A DNA stretch of 64,000 nt from Aquimarina aquimarini (GTDB lineage Bacteria > Bacteroidota > Bacteroidia > Flavobacteriales > Flavobacteriaceae), in assembly GCF_900299535.1 (NCBI RefSeq), contig NZ_OMKE01000035.1:1-64000 (forward strand), read 5' to 3'. Shown here piece after piece: positions 16,789 to 25,931 of the stretch. The position numbers were made by a program, and so were the translations under genes. The first letter of the stretch is position 1; each line of letters begins with the position of its first letter. The notes beneath the pieces were generated by a model. It saw only the letters and a list, made by a program, of their open reading frames with translations, did no database searches and was not told the origin of the DNA.

Positions 16789-17958
16789 TTAAACCAGAGA
16801 GAAGAATGTTGAATTTTCTCTTACCATTTTTCTTAATAACGGGCTACATCTATATCGATCTTCTCGATATTCATTATAAAGATTGTCTAATGCATTCACA
16901 CACCATTCAATTCCTTTTTCGTCTGCCCAGCTCAATAGTCCTTTAGGATAATTTACTCCTTTGGTCATGGCATTATCAATATCTTCTGCAGAGGCTATAT
17001 TCCAGAACAAGGCATCTGCTGCCTCATTAATCAACATCACCAATACTCTATCAAAAATTGATTGTGCCAATATTTCGTCTTTTACGGGTGCTGGTTTGAC
17101 TGCATTCTCTCTATACTCATAATACCCTTTCCCTGTTTTTCTTCCTAGATATCCAGCTTCAGACAATCTTTTTTGTGTAAAAGATGGTTTATATCGGGGA
17201 TCGTAATAAAATGCATTGAATACAGTTTCTGTTACTGTGTAATTAATATCATTTCCTATAAAATCCATCAACTCAAAAGGCCCCATTCTAAATCCTCCAA
17301 GAGTTTTGAGACTCCAATCTATTGTCGCTATATCTGCCAACCCCTCTTCATAAATCCGTAAGGATTCTCCATAAAAGGGACGTGCTACACGGTTTACTAT
17401 AAATCCTGGAGTGTCTTTTGCCAAGGCTACTACTTTTTTCCAGTCTTTGATTACATCTACTATTTTCTCTGTTACTTCTGTAGAAGTTTGTACTGCTGGA
17501 ATTACTTCTACCAGTTTCATTAAAGGAGCTGGGTTAAAGAAATGAATTCCTATACATCGCTCTGGTTTTTGTAAAGAAGAGGCTATAGAGGCTATAGATA
17601 AAGAGGAGGTGTTTGATGCTATAATAGCATCTTCAGAAACATATGTTTCTAGTTCTGAAAATACCTTCTTCTTAATTTCGAGGTTTTCAATAATAGCTTC
17701 AATAGTAAGATCTGCATCACTAAGTCCTTTTAGAGTATCTACATACGATATATTACCTTGAATACGCGTTTTCTCTGCTTGATCTATTCTTCCTTTTTCT
17801 ATTAATCGAGAAAGCACTTTTTCTAAAGCTTGCTTACTTTTATCCAAAGCTACTTGCTTGGTGTCATATACTTTTACTTTACACCCTGCTGTGGCAGCAA
17901 CTTGTGCAATACCACTACCCATGGTTCCTGATCCTATTACTCCAACTTTATAAATCAT
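16789..17958 (-). CDS. paaH: PaaH: 3-hydroxyacyl-CoA dehydrogenase
   Basis: This NAD-dependent 3-hydroxyadipyl-CoA dehydrogenase of about 389 residues starts MIYKVGVIGSGTMGSGIAQ, with the Rossmann GxGxxG at residues 8-13. The catalytic His lies in 'CIGIHFFNPAPLMKLVEVI', and the helical dimerisation domain has 'DTPGFIVNRVARPF' and 'GGFRMGPFELMDFIGND'. E. coli PaaH is longer (about 475), but single-module enzymes of this kind are common. I use the ATG at 17958 because the open frame upstream begins only with a TTG and encodes no family sequence. The gene lies between paaG and paaI. Confidence 0.9.
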   Translation of the reverse strand: MIYKVGVIGSGTMGSGIAQVAATAGCKVKVYDTKQVALDKSKQALEKVLSRLIEKGRIDQAEKTRIQGNISYVDTLKGLSDADLTIEAIIENLEIKKKVFSELETYVSEDAIIASNTSSLSIASIASSLQKPERCIGIHFFNPAPLMKLVEVIPAVQTSTEVTEKIVDVIKDWKKVVALAKDTPGFIVNRVARPFYGESLRIYEEGLADIATIDWSLKTLGGFRMGPFELMDFIGNDINYTVTETVFNAFYYDPRYKPSFTQKRLSEAGYLGRKTGKGYYEYRENAVKPAPVKDEILAQSIFDRVLVMLINEAADALFWNIASAEDIDNAMTKGVNYPKGLLSWADEKGIEWCVNALDNLYNEYREDRYRCSPLLRKMVRENSTFFSLV

Positions 17959-18004
17959 AAATTTTAAATGTAAAATACAAAATGTCAAAGTTTTTAAAAG
18001 AGAT

Positions 18005-18060
18005 TTTATTTAGTCACTTTTACATTTAATATTTTTCGGTTTTATATTTTAAATTTTAAA
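18005..18060. repeat. Spacer motif ...ATTTTTCGGTTTTA (copy 3)
   Basis: The paaH-paaG spacer holds TTTATTTAGTCACTTTTACA and ATTTTTCGGTTTTA. It is bracketed by AAATTTTAAATGTAAAAT-like sequence at its left (17960-17977) and complementary AT-rich words at its right, so it forms a loose inverted repeat. Confidence 0.4.
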
Positions 18061-18075
18061 ATGTAATATTTGGTC

Positions 18076-18855
18076 TTACTTCCCTTTAAATACTGGTTTT
18101 CGTTTTTCTATAAATGCATTTACGCCTTCTGCATAATCTTCGCTTTCTGCCGATTCTATTTGTAAATCAGATTCTATTGCTAATTGTTCTTCTAGGGTAT
18201 TGACCATTGATTGGTTTAACAATCTTTTGGTTAGCCCTAATGCTTTGGTGGGCATTTGCGCCATTTTTAAAGCCAGTTTGGAAACTTCTTCTTCAAAAGT
18301 TGCTCCTTCAAACACTTTATACAACATACCTAATTGCTCTGCTTCTTTGGCGCTTACTTTATCTCCTAACATCATTAGGGCAGATGCTTTTTGAAAACCT
18401 ATTAATCTAGGTAGAAAAAAGGTTCCTGCACTATCTGGTACCAATCCAATCTTACTAAACGCCTGTATAAAGCTTGCTACTTCTGAAGCTACCACAATAT
18501 CACATGCCAGCGCAATATTAGCTCCTGCTCCTGCAGCAACACCATTTACTGCGGCAATGACAGGTTTTTCGATACTTCTTATTCTTTCTATAATTGGATT
18601 ATAATGTTCTTCAAGTATTTTTCTGAAACCTGGATTCAATTCTGGTGAAGTGACTTCTTTAAGATCCTGACCTGCACAAAAAGCTTTTCCGTTTCCTGTA
18701 AGTATAATGGCTCTTACCTCATCATTTGTCTTACATTCATCTAATGTTTTTTGTAACAACAATGCCATCTCCCGATTAAAGCTATTAAAAGCTTCAGGCC
18801 TGTTTAATGTTATTCTTGCTACTCCATTTTCAATTTGCAATTCGATTGAAGGCAT
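18076..18855 (-). CDS. paaG: PaaG: ring-1,2-epoxyphenylacetyl-CoA isomerase
   Basis: This 259-residue crotonase-fold isomerase converts the epoxide made by PaaABCE to the seven-membered oxepin-CoA. 'FCAGQDLKEV' and 'AAVNGVAAGAGANIALACDI' form the oxyanion hole. 'IQAFSKIGLVPDSAGTFFLPRLIG' carries the catalytic Asp of the PaaG group, and 'LEEHYNPIIERIRSIEKPVIAAVNG' is the PaaG-specific pre-helix. The protein is of normal length and ends with 'FIEKRKPVFKGK'. The gene follows paaD and precedes paaH, matching the order of the reaction sequence. Confidence 0.93.
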   Translation of the reverse strand: MPSIELQIENGVARITLNRPEAFNSFNREMALLLQKTLDECKTNDEVRAIILTGNGKAFCAGQDLKEVTSPELNPGFRKILEEHYNPIIERIRSIEKPVIAAVNGVAAGAGANIALACDIVVASEVASFIQAFSKIGLVPDSAGTFFLPRLIGFQKASALMMLGDKVSAKEAEQLGMLYKVFEGATFEEEVSKLALKMAQMPTKALGLTKRLLNQSMVNTLEEQLAIESDLQIESAESEDYAEGVNAFIEKRKPVFKGK

Positions 18856-18934
18856 ATTTATTTTTTGTTTTGAATTCTGGGTTATAAATAATTCCTATAC
18901 TATTGTTCAACCGATAATTTCACGAATATTACCT

Positions 18935-19438
18935 TTACTTAAGGCATTTGAAATAATCAAAAGGTTCTAAGCAATCATTACATTGAAATAGGGCTTTACA
19001 TGCTGTAGAGCCAAATTGACTTATCATCTTTGTATTAGTCGAACCACATTGAGGACATTTCACTATTTTTTTTCCTCCTAATAATGCTTCTTTATCTGCC
19101 TCTTCATCTAATGGTGCTGCGATACCATATTTTTCTAGCGCTTTTCTACCTCTTGGGGTAATCCAATCTGTAGTCCATGCTGGCGATAAGACCAGTGATA
19201 CCTTGGCTTCGATATTTTCTTTTGCAAAGGCATTAATAATATCTTCTCCAAGCACATCCATTGCTGGGCAACCACTATAGGTTGGTGTTATTGTAACTTG
19301 TACTACATTTTCTAATATTCTGGCAGAACGAACGACTCCCATATCCATAATAGATAATACTGGAATTTCTGGATCATGAACCTCTTCTAAAATAGGAATC
19401 AGTGCTGGATCAATATGTCGCTCTAGTTCTATTGTCAT
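18935..19438 (-). CDS. paaD: PaaD: phenylacetyl-CoA epoxidase maturation protein
   Basis: This 167-residue protein has a DUF59/MIP18-type domain (about 1-95, 'EVHDPEIPVLSIMDMGVVRSARI..TITPTYSGCPAMDVLGEDI'). A C-terminal zinc-ribbon-like segment carries Cys pairs: 'CPQCGSTNTKMISQFGSTACKALFQCNDC'. PaaD is needed for iron-sulfur or di-iron assembly of the PaaABCE monooxygenase. Length and Cys pattern fit the family. It lies directly after paaC with an 89-base spacer. Confidence 0.92.
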   Translation of the reverse strand: MTIELERHIDPALIPILEEVHDPEIPVLSIMDMGVVRSARILENVVQVTITPTYSGCPAMDVLGEDIINAFAKENIEAKVSLVLSPAWTTDWITPRGRKALEKYGIAAPLDEEADKEALLGGKKIVKCPQCGSTNTKMISQFGSTACKALFQCNDCLEPFDYFKCLK

Positions 19439-19527
19439 AATTCATATCGAATATCGAACATTTAATACCTAAGACTGAAGTTTATCTCTTCATCATTAAA
19501 TATTCTAAATTCAGTATTCTGCATTTT

Positions 19528-20286
19528 TTACCATTTCATATTAGGATAGGTACGTTGCATATATTGTAAGTCTGCTAGCAAATACCCCATATGCTCACTA
19601 TGAATCCCTTGTTTTCCTCCTTTTTGAAACCATTTGGTCTCTGGTACAACAAGTGAAGCTTCTTCTAACACTTCTTTGATTCTATTATTATATTTTTCTT
19701 TCAAAGTAGCAGTATCTACTCCTACTCCATTTTCTAACGCTATAGCATCATCTTCTGTCATATGAAACAACTCATCTGTATATTGCCATAAATCATCTAC
19801 AGCCTCCTGTATTTTATTATGACTCTCTGCTGTTCCGTCACCTAATCTCTTTATCCAATCAGACGAAAACCGCTGATGGTAGCTTACTTCTTTTATTCCT
19901 TTTTTTGCTATTGCTGATAATGTTTCATCTTTACTATTTTGTAGTTCTTCTAATAATAGCAAATGAAACACATCATAAAAGAATTGTCTTGTTATTATAT
20001 ATCCAAAATGTTTATTTGGTTGTTCTACTAAGAGTACATTCCTATACTGTTTTTCTAGTCTTAAAAAAGCAACATCATCTTCTGTTTTTTCTTCACCAGA
20101 TAGTTGTGCGGCATACTGATAATAACTTCGGGTTTGCCCTAATAAATCCAATGCCATATTGGTCATTGCAATATCAACTTCTAGAATAGGTCCATGACCA
20201 CATAATTCTGACAATCGCTGACCAAGAATTAAAGCGTTATCAGCAATTCCATAGATATATTGTATTATATTTTCGTTTTTCATCAT
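19528..20286 (-). CDS. paaC: PaaC: structural subunit of phenylacetyl-CoA epoxidase
   Basis: This 252-residue all-helical ferritin-like protein forms the stabilising partner of the catalytic subunit PaaA. Recognisable segments are 'LSELCGHGPILEVDIAMTNMALDLLGQTR' near the N-terminus, 'QFFYDVFHLLLLEELQNS' and 'KGIKEVSYHQRFSSDWIKRLGDGTAESH'. It lacks the full set of ExxH di-iron ligands, as usual for PaaC. Two adjacent ATG codons (20286, 20283) are possible starts. It sits between paaB and paaD. Confidence 0.93.
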   Translation of the reverse strand: MMKNENIIQYIYGIADNALILGQRLSELCGHGPILEVDIAMTNMALDLLGQTRSYYQYAAQLSGEEKTEDDVAFLRLEKQYRNVLLVEQPNKHFGYIITRQFFYDVFHLLLLEELQNSKDETLSAIAKKGIKEVSYHQRFSSDWIKRLGDGTAESHNKIQEAVDDLWQYTDELFHMTEDDAIALENGVGVDTATLKEKYNNRIKEVLEEASLVVPETKWFQKGGKQGIHSEHMGYLLADLQYMQRTYPNMKW

Positions 20287-20381
20287 ACTGCCCGTAAAAC
20301 GGATATATTATATAAATAGTTTTATTTTTTAAATAGCAACCCCGTATTCTTAGGATGTTATAATACTTGTACTAACAAGAA

Positions 20382-20666
20382 CTACATGTGTTTTACCTCA
20401 TCAGGCAACGAATAAAACGTTGGGTGCCTATATATTTTATCTTGAGCGGGTTCGAATAATTCTCCGCTATTTTCAGGATTTGTTGCTGTAATATTCTTTG
20501 ATTCTACTACCCAAATACTTACTCCTTCGTTTCTACGTGTATACACATCTCTTGCATTTTCTAGCGCCATCTCTGCATCAGCAGCATGTACGCTTCCAAA
20601 ATGACGATGTTCTAATCCGTTTTTACTTCTTACAAACACTTCCCAAAGTGGCCAATTATTTTTCAT
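20382..20666 (-). CDS. paaB: PaaB: small subunit of phenylacetyl-CoA epoxidase
   Basis: This 94-residue protein matches PaaB along its whole length: 'WPLWEVFVRSKNGLEHRHFGSVHAADAEMALENARDVYTRRNEGVSIWVV'. PaaB is a small alpha/beta protein that bridges PaaAC heterodimers in the epoxidase. The start ATG at 20666 gives the family length. The spacer to paaA is only 33 bases and contains the self-complementary GAATTCTGAATTC. Confidence 0.95.
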   Translation of the reverse strand: MKNNWPLWEVFVRSKNGLEHRHFGSVHAADAEMALENARDVYTRRNEGVSIWVVESKNITATNPENSGELFEPAQDKIYRHPTFYSLPDEVKHM

Positions 20667-20699
20667 AATTATGAATTTTGAATTCTGAATTCAGAATTA

Positions 20700-21656
20700 T
20701 TATATTGCTTTTTTTAGCTTTTTATCTTCTTGTTTTTTGGCGTAGGCCATTGCTGCATCGCGTACCCACTCTCCTTCTTCCCAGGCATCAACTCTGGCAG
20801 ACAAACGTTGTTTATTACAAGGGCCATGACCTTTTACTACTTGCCAGAATTCATCCCAATCAATTTCTCCAAAATCATAACGCTTGGTTTCTTCATTCCA
20901 TTTTAGGTCTGGATCTGGAATTGTTAATCCTATCAAGTCTGCTTGTGGCACAGTTTGATCAATAAACTGTTGTCGTAATTCATCATTGGTTTTACGTTTC
21001 AGTTTCCATTTCATAGACTGAGCTGTGTGTACAGATTCTGCATCTGTTGGCCCTAACATCATCAATGATGGCCACCACCATCTATTTAATGCATCTTGTG
21101 CCATTTCTTTTTGTTCTGGAGTACCATTTGCCAATGATATCATAATCTCATACCCTTGACGCTGGTGAAAACTTTCTTCTTTACATACACGTATCATGGC
21201 CCTGGCATATGGTCCATAAGAGGTACTACATAGTGGCACTTGATTTATTATAGCAGCACCATCTACTAACCATCCTATTGCTCCCATATCTGCCCAAGTC
21301 AATGTAGGGTAGTTGAAAATACTAGAATATTTTGCTTTTCCTGTATGCAATTGCTCATACAGTTCTTCTCTGGATATCCCTAATGTCTCACAAGCACTAT
21401 AGAGGTATAACCCATGCCCTGCTTCATCCTGAACTTTGGCTAACAATGCTACTTTACGTCTTAGGGATGGAGCACGAGTAATCCAGTTTCCTTCTGGTAG
21501 CATTCCTATAATCTCGGAATGTGCATGTTGAGAGATTTGCCTGATATGCGTTTTGCGATATTTTTCAGGCATCCAATCTTTAGGTTCGATCTTTTCATCC
21601 CGAGCAATTCTTTGCTCAAAGATTTCTTCCAAATTTTTTATTTCTTTTTCACTCAT
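20700..21656 (-). CDS. paaA: PaaA: catalytic di-iron subunit of phenylacetyl-CoA epoxidase
   Basis: This ferritin-like oxygenase subunit of about 318 residues epoxidises the ring of phenylacetyl-CoA with O2. Both ExxH di-iron motifs are intact: '[17 protein letters not shown]' and '[15 protein letters not shown]'. The substrate-channel region '[21 protein letters not shown]' is also typical. I start at the ATG at 21656, because the one-codon extension at 21659 is GTG. The gene is followed by paaB, paaC and paaD and preceded by the reductase paaE. Confidence 0.95.
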   Translation of the reverse strand: MSEKEIKNLEEIFEQRIARDEKIEPKDWMPEKYRKTHIRQISQHAHSEIIGMLPEGNWITRAPSLRRKVALLAKVQDEAGHGLYLYSACETLGISREELYEQLHTGKAKYSSIFNYPTLTWADMGAIGWLVDGAAIINQVPLCSTSYGPYARAMIRVCKEESFHQRQGYEIMISLANGTPEQKEMAQDALNRWWWPSLMMLGPTDAESVHTAQSMKWKLKRKTNDELRQQFIDQTVPQADLIGLTIPDPDLKWNEETKRYDFGEIDWDEFWQVVKGHGPCNKQRLSARVDAWEEGEWVRDAAMAYAKKQEDKKLKKAI

Positions 21657-21715
21657 CACCTTTGATTTTTTATTATGAAAAGGGTTTCGGCATCTACCGA
21701 AATAACAAAGATTTC

Positions 21716-22789
21716 TTATACATCAAAATCTACTACCACTTTTTCTGTGGTTGGCACTGCCTGACAGGATAGTACTAATCCTTTGGCTACTTCATCTTCT
21801 TCTAAGGCGTAGTTTATTTTCATTTCTACGCTACCTTCTACTACTTTACATTTGCAAGTACTACACACTCCTCCTTTACAGGCAAAGGGTAGATCTGCCC
21901 CAGAAGCCAATGCTCCATCTAATATATTATCACAATCATCTTCCATAACGAAATGAAATTCTTTTCCTCCATCGATGATTGTAACTTCTGTTCCATCAAA
22001 CTTATGATCTACAACTTCTGCTGCTTTTTTCTTGTCTTCTTCACTCAATCCTGAGAAGAACAATTCATAATGAATCTTATCTATAGACAATCCTGCTTCT
22101 ACCAATTCATCTCTTATCAGAAATATCATTTCTTCTGGTCCGCAGATAAAACATTCATCTACTCCTGATACATCGATTACCTTACTGGTAAGCTCTTGCA
22201 TCTTCTCTGTAGTAAATCGCCCATTGAGTAATGGAATATCTCTTTGCTCTTTTGTTAGAAAGTAAAAAATTTCCAGCCTACCAAAGTATATATTCTTCAG
22301 TGCCTCAATCTCTTCCTTAAAGATAATTGATTTAACGTTTCGATTCAAGTAAAAGAGCTTGAAAGTACTATTGGGCTCCGATGCTAAATGAGTTTTTAGT
22401 ATTGATAAAATAGGAGTAATCCCACTTCCTGCCGCAAAAACAATATAATTTTTAGCTTTTGAAGGATCTACATCTACATAAAAATTCCCCATAGGAGGCA
22501 TTGCCTCTAACACATCTCCTACTTTAAGGTCATTATTAGCATAAGTAGAAAACACTCCTTGAGTGATCTGCTTGACAGCTACTTGCCATTTGTTTTCTAC
22601 AGGACTCGAACATAGAGAGTACGATCGCCTTACCTCGTTACCATCTATATCTGCTTTTAGCGTAAGATACTGCCCTTGCTTATATAAGAATGTATCTTTT
22701 AACTCCTCTGGCACATCAAAGGTAATAGATGCGCAATCGTTGGTTTCTTTTTTAAGTTCAGAAACTCGTATGGGATAAAAATCTGTCAT
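21716..22789 (-). CDS. paaE: PaaE: reductase of phenylacetyl-CoA epoxidase
   Basis: This 357-residue oxidoreductase passes electrons from NAD(P)H to PaaA. The FAD-binding barrel (about 1-100) has '[10 protein letters not shown]'. The NAD domain (about 110-240) has '[16 protein letters not shown]' and 'FICGPEEMI'. A C-terminal plant-type 2Fe-2S ferredoxin domain has C304, C309, C312 and C342 (Cx4Cx2Cx29C). It is the first gene of the block. Two adjacent palindromes lie just upstream (22797-22820, 22823-22842). In most Proteobacteria paaE is last, so its leading position is a lineage feature. Confidence 0.94.
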   Translation of the reverse strand: MTDFYPIRVSELKKETNDCASITFDVPEELKDTFLYKQGQYLTLKADIDGNEVRRSYSLCSSPVENKWQVAVKQITQGVFSTYANNDLKVGDVLEAMPPMGNFYVDVDPSKAKNYIVFAAGSGITPILSILKTHLASEPNSTFKLFYLNRNVKSIIFKEEIEALKNIYFGRLEIFYFLTKEQRDIPLLNGRFTTEKMQELTSKVIDVSGVDECFICGPEEMIFLIRDELVEAGLSIDKIHYELFFSGLSEEDKKKAAEVVDHKFDGTEVTIIDGGKEFHFVMEDDCDNILDGALASGADLPFACKGGVCSTCKCKVVEGSVEMKINYALEEDEVAKGLVLSCQAVPTTEKVVVDFDV

Positions 22790-22796
22790 ACTCTAA

Positions 22797-22820
22797 TTTA
22801 ACTATATCGTTATAGTTAAA
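22797..22820. promoter_or_regulatory. Predicted operator, proximal site before paaE
   Basis: This is a perfect palindrome with 10-bp arms TTTAACTATA / TATAGTTAAA around TCGT. Its inner 18 bases AACTATATCGTTATAGTT share the form AACTA-N8-TAGTT with the distal site and with the site before E2. It begins 8 bases upstream of the paaE ATG. Confidence 0.65.
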
Positions 22821-22822
22821 CA

Positions 22823-22842
22823 AAACTAACGATTGTTAGTTT
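22823..22842. promoter_or_regulatory. Predicted operator, distal site before paaE
   Basis: AAACTAACGATTGTTAGTTT is a palindrome with 8-bp arms and a GATT centre. It is spaced 2 bases from the proximal palindrome, as expected for cooperative dimers of a TetR-family protein. It lies in the 108-base gap between the regulator gene and paaE. Confidence 0.7.
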
Positions 22843-22897
22843 GATAGACAAATAATCGCCTTATTCATATTGATTCTAAATAATATAGCATGTTAAA

Positions 22898-23467
22898 TTA
22901 AATCACCCCTTTAAGCAACACAGAGATCATATCTTTTTTCAAAATATTTGCATCTATATTCTGTTGTTTAGGATACCATAAATACAGGGTTCTTAAAGTA
23001 GACAAAGTAGAAAACACCATAATTTCAATATTATATGATTTTATTTCTCCGTTAGCAACTCCTTTTCTTACAATTTCCCTAAAGTTATCTTCATATTCAA
23101 GACGCATCTTCTCAAAATACTGCAAATTCTCTTCTTCCAGATGCATCCAATCACTATTTAGTGAAGCCAAACCGTCTGCATTACGTAAAGTAACATCTAT
23201 ATGTAAATCTATAATATTCTCTAACTTCTGTACAGTTGTATGATCTGAAACCACAATTTTATCCATCCCAGTAATGAACTCTTCTGCTAACTCTATTATA
23301 ATGGTGGATAATATCTCTTGTTTTGACTGAATATGATTATACAAGCTTGCTGCTTTTATCCCCATGGTTTTTGCCAAATCTCTCATAGTTACTGCACTAT
23401 ACCCTTTTTCTTTAAAAAGAACAGATGCTGCATTTATAATTTCTTGCTTTCTACTTTCGGATTTCAT
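22898..23467 (-). CDS. TetR/AcrR-family regulator (PaaR-like)
   Basis: This 189-residue TetR protein has an N-terminal HTH (about residues 8-50, 'IINAASVLFKEKGYSAVTMRDLAKTMGIKAASLYNHIQSKQEIL') and a helical ligand domain. It lies directly upstream of the paa block on the same strand. Two palindromes in the gap before paaE and a third before E2 are plausible binding sites. PaaR proteins of this family are relieved by phenylacetyl-CoA, so by analogy this one would sense that ester. Regulation of its own promoter is not evident: no matching palindrome was seen upstream of it. Confidence 0.88.
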   Translation of the reverse strand: MKSESRKQEIINAASVLFKEKGYSAVTMRDLAKTMGIKAASLYNHIQSKQEILSTIIIELAEEFITGMDKIVVSDHTTVQKLENIIDLHIDVTLRNADGLASLNSDWMHLEEENLQYFEKMRLEYEDNFREIVRKGVANGEIKSYNIEIMVFSTLSTLRTLYLWYPKQQNIDANILKKDMISVLLKGVI

Positions 23468-23721
23468 TGATATAGGCTTCTATGTTTTGCTATCAAAAAT
23501 AAATTTAAATCTCATAAAATACCATTTCTTACATAAAATAACTCAATAAAACCACTTACTCCCTTCTTTACTACTAATTATAGTCATCTTATAGAGGTTT
23601 CTTTATTTTTAATATAACAATCCCACAAAAGAATTTGTATCATTTTACATTCTTAAATTCAAATTATCATTAATTTGCATACCATCACTTAATCTCTTAT
23701 TTACACACAAAAAACAAACTC

Positions 23722-24159
23722 ATGAAATACTTAATTTTCTTCTTAGTTTTCACAATATCTTCTACCAATACCTGTAATAACAAAAACAACAAATCTACTA
23801 CTGCCTCTGAGAAAAAAGAGCAACATCAATCACAAGAAAAAAAGTTCTTTATCATTTCTCTTTACGGAAAAGATATCTCTGACAAGAAATTACATATTGC
23901 TTTTAACGAAGAAGACAACCGTTCTTTTGGGTTTTCAGGGTGCAATACGTTTTCATGCAAATACACCATAAAAGACAAAGAAATCTCTTTTGGGTTTCCT
24001 ATGAGCACAAAAATATATTGCGAAAAAGAAGCTGCTTTAGAAGATGAATTCTTTAAGGCATTTGGTGCCATCAAAACAATAAATTTAGAACAAGATTCTT
24101 TATTCCTGAAAGACAGCACCAATACAACTATAGTATCTGGTATATATGCTAAGGATTAG
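23722..24159 (+). CDS. META/HslJ-domain lipoprotein
   Basis: This 145-residue protein has a signal sequence ending in a lipobox-like TNTC (Cys 18). The META-type core is visible as 'LHIAFNEEDNRSFGFSGCNTFSCKYTIKDKEISFG', and then 'STKIYCEKEAALEDEFFKAF'. The GCN-x3-C motif and the later Cys are typical of HslJ-like proteins. These are envelope proteins of unclear activity, sometimes linked to heat or antibiotic tolerance. It stands alone and converges with the protease gene. Confidence 0.8.
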   Translation: MKYLIFFLVFTISSTNTCNNKNNKSTTASEKKEQHQSQEKKFFIISLYGKDISDKKLHIAFNEEDNRSFGFSGCNTFSCKYTIKDKEISFGFPMSTKIYCEKEAALEDEFFKAFGAIKTINLEQDSLFLKDSTNTTIVSGIYAKD

Positions 24160-24163
24160 CGCT

Positions 24164-25822
24164 CTAAAGCTCATTTATAATTATTTTTTTTGTAAAAGAA
24201 GTTCCATCTGATGTGTTTTCTACATACACAAAATACATTCCAGATCTCACACCACTCATATCAATTTGTTCTTTTTCTCTAGATGTCATTCCTGAGTTTA
24301 CCACTCTTCCTGCAATATCATATACAAAATATTTCAAATCCTCTCTTACGGGATTGGTTATATTCACCTTTGCTTCGGTTGTATTAAAATAAAGAGACAC
24401 TACTTTATCTTCTGGTGGTACTGGCGGATTACCTCCTGACTCTTCTACAGAAAGCATCTCCAATGTACTTCGTCTGGTATTAGTAGGATCTAACCAATCA
24501 ACAAGCCTTGTTGCATCTGTACTCCCAAAATCCCAAGAAATACTAAATCTACCATAAAAATCTGATTGATTATTATCTACCGTTCCTGAGCAAGCTGCTC
24601 CTCCACCAGCTAACTGTCCTATAATTCTACCATTAGGATCAAACAGTGCCGAACCAGAAGATCCTTTTTCTGTTACTCCAATGTCCCAATCATTTACTAT
24701 CCATACTCCTAGAGGATCTGGGAAATCAGGAGGAAAACTCTCTTTTACTTTATTCAGTTGTTGATTTTCTCTACACACCTTCATAATATCTCCATTAGGG
24801 TGATGAATTCCTACAGAATAAGAAGGAGACACATCAGTTCTATCCCATCCTGCCCACTCCAGATCCCAAGATTCATCAAGTCCCCCTTGCAAGCTTAACA
24901 ACTTAAAATCAGACTCAGGATTAGACGCTACTCGTCGTGCCCCACTTGTTGTCTGATTCACTGTAGCATCAGGACTATTTAATTCTGTAGCACAAGAAGG
25001 ATCTGGACTGATCCAATTAAAACGAAATGCCCAAGTTGCTTCATTTCCTGCATTACAATGATTTGCTGTCAAAAAATAAGGCGCTTTGTCATTACTCGTA
25101 TTATTAATTAGAGTTCCTGTACAAACAGAACCATTCATTATAACAAAGCCCACTGCATGTTTCAACCGCTCCTTTAATCCATCAAAATCGTCTCCCACAG
25201 GGCAATCTACATCTTGATTACAATCACCAGAATCTCCTAAGCTTTTTTGACTGATACGTTTATCTGCTATCAATCGATATCCGTGTATTACCTTACCAAT
25301 ATTCAACTTTCCTTTTCCAGCAACAGATGCGGGCTCAAAATATTCGACCCAAACATTCTCTCCTTGCACTATCCAAGTACCCAACATTTGATCTGGTCTA
25401 TTAAATATATTAGTATATGCTCCTAAAACATCTGATTTATCATTATTATACACATAAATAGTAGCTCCTCTAGGTATTTTATAAGTATCAAAAATAAAAT
25501 TTAAGCTTTTTGCTCCTCTAGATATAATATTAATTCGCCATATCCTATCTCCATTTGGCAACTCATCCCATACTCCAGAATTTCCTAATCCCAAATTAAC
25601 ATTGAATTCATATCCAAATCTCCACGGGATCGATTTATCTTCATCATTTTTTGCGTCTTCAGCCTTAATTTTATTCAAATCAAACCCCTTCATAAGTACT
25701 GGGGTAATACTTTTTTTACTTTGAATACTAAAACTCATTGGCAATCCTTCATTTGTTACCTGAGCGCTAAGTCCCATCACACAAATCATACTTAACAACA
25801 ATAACTTACATCTCACAATCAA
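24164..25822 (-). CDS. Lysyl-endopeptidase-like secreted serine protease with T9SS type A domain
   Basis: This trypsin-fold protease of about 550 residues has a signal peptide ending LSAQ and a pro-region to about residue 205. Numbered from an in-frame TTG at 25843, the triad is H262 (TANHC), D312 (ESDFKLL) and S396 (KGSSGSAL). Many Cys residues and the 'NHCNAG.ATWAFRFNW' and 'IHHPNGDIMKV' segments match the lysyl endopeptidase (Lys-C) group. The last 75 residues are a T9SS type A sorting domain ('VNITNPVREDLKYFVYDIAGRVV..G', 'GMYFVYVENTSDG'). No good ATG precedes the leader. TTG at 25822 or GTG at 25816 are the likely starts, because a -10-like TAAATTTG overlaps 25843. Confidence 0.88.
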   Translation of the reverse strand: MIVRCKLLLLSMICVMGLSAQVTNEGLPMSFSIQSKKSITPVLMKGFDLNKIKAEDAKNDEDKSIPWRFGYEFNVNLGLGNSGVWDELPNGDRIWRINIISRGAKSLNFIFDTYKIPRGATIYVYNNDKSDVLGAYTNIFNRPDQMLGTWIVQGENVWVEYFEPASVAGKGKLNIGKVIHGYRLIADKRISQKSLGDSGDCNQDVDCPVGDDFDGLKERLKHAVGFVIMNGSVCTGTLINNTSNDKAPYFLTANHCNAGNEATWAFRFNWISPDPSCATELNSPDATVNQTTSGARRVASNPESDFKLLSLQGGLDESWDLEWAGWDRTDVSPSYSVGIHHPNGDIMKVCRENQQLNKVKESFPPDFPDPLGVWIVNDWDIGVTEKGSSGSALFDPNGRIIGQLAGGGAACSGTVDNNQSDFYGRFSISWDFGSTDATRLVDWLDPTNTRRSTLEMLSVEESGGNPPVPPEDKVVSLYFNTTEAKVNITNPVREDLKYFVYDIAGRVVNSGMTSREKEQIDMSGVRSGMYFVYVENTSDGTSFTKKIIINEL

Positions 25823-25840
25823 TTCTTTTTTAGTGACAAA

Positions 25841-25874
25841 CAAATTTAACTATTTAAAAATACTCTAATATCAA
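25841..25874 (-). promoter_or_regulatory. Predicted promoter of the secreted protease gene
   Basis: On the minus strand TAAATTTG (25848-25841) fits TAnnTTTG. A TTG (25874-25872) lies 23 bases before it. This gives a short 5' leader if translation begins at 25822 or 25816. Confidence 0.45.
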
Positions 25875-25931
25875 AATAAAACTATTATTTTCCCCATTAA
25901 ATTGTCTTGACAAAAAAAATATTTTTCTCAC

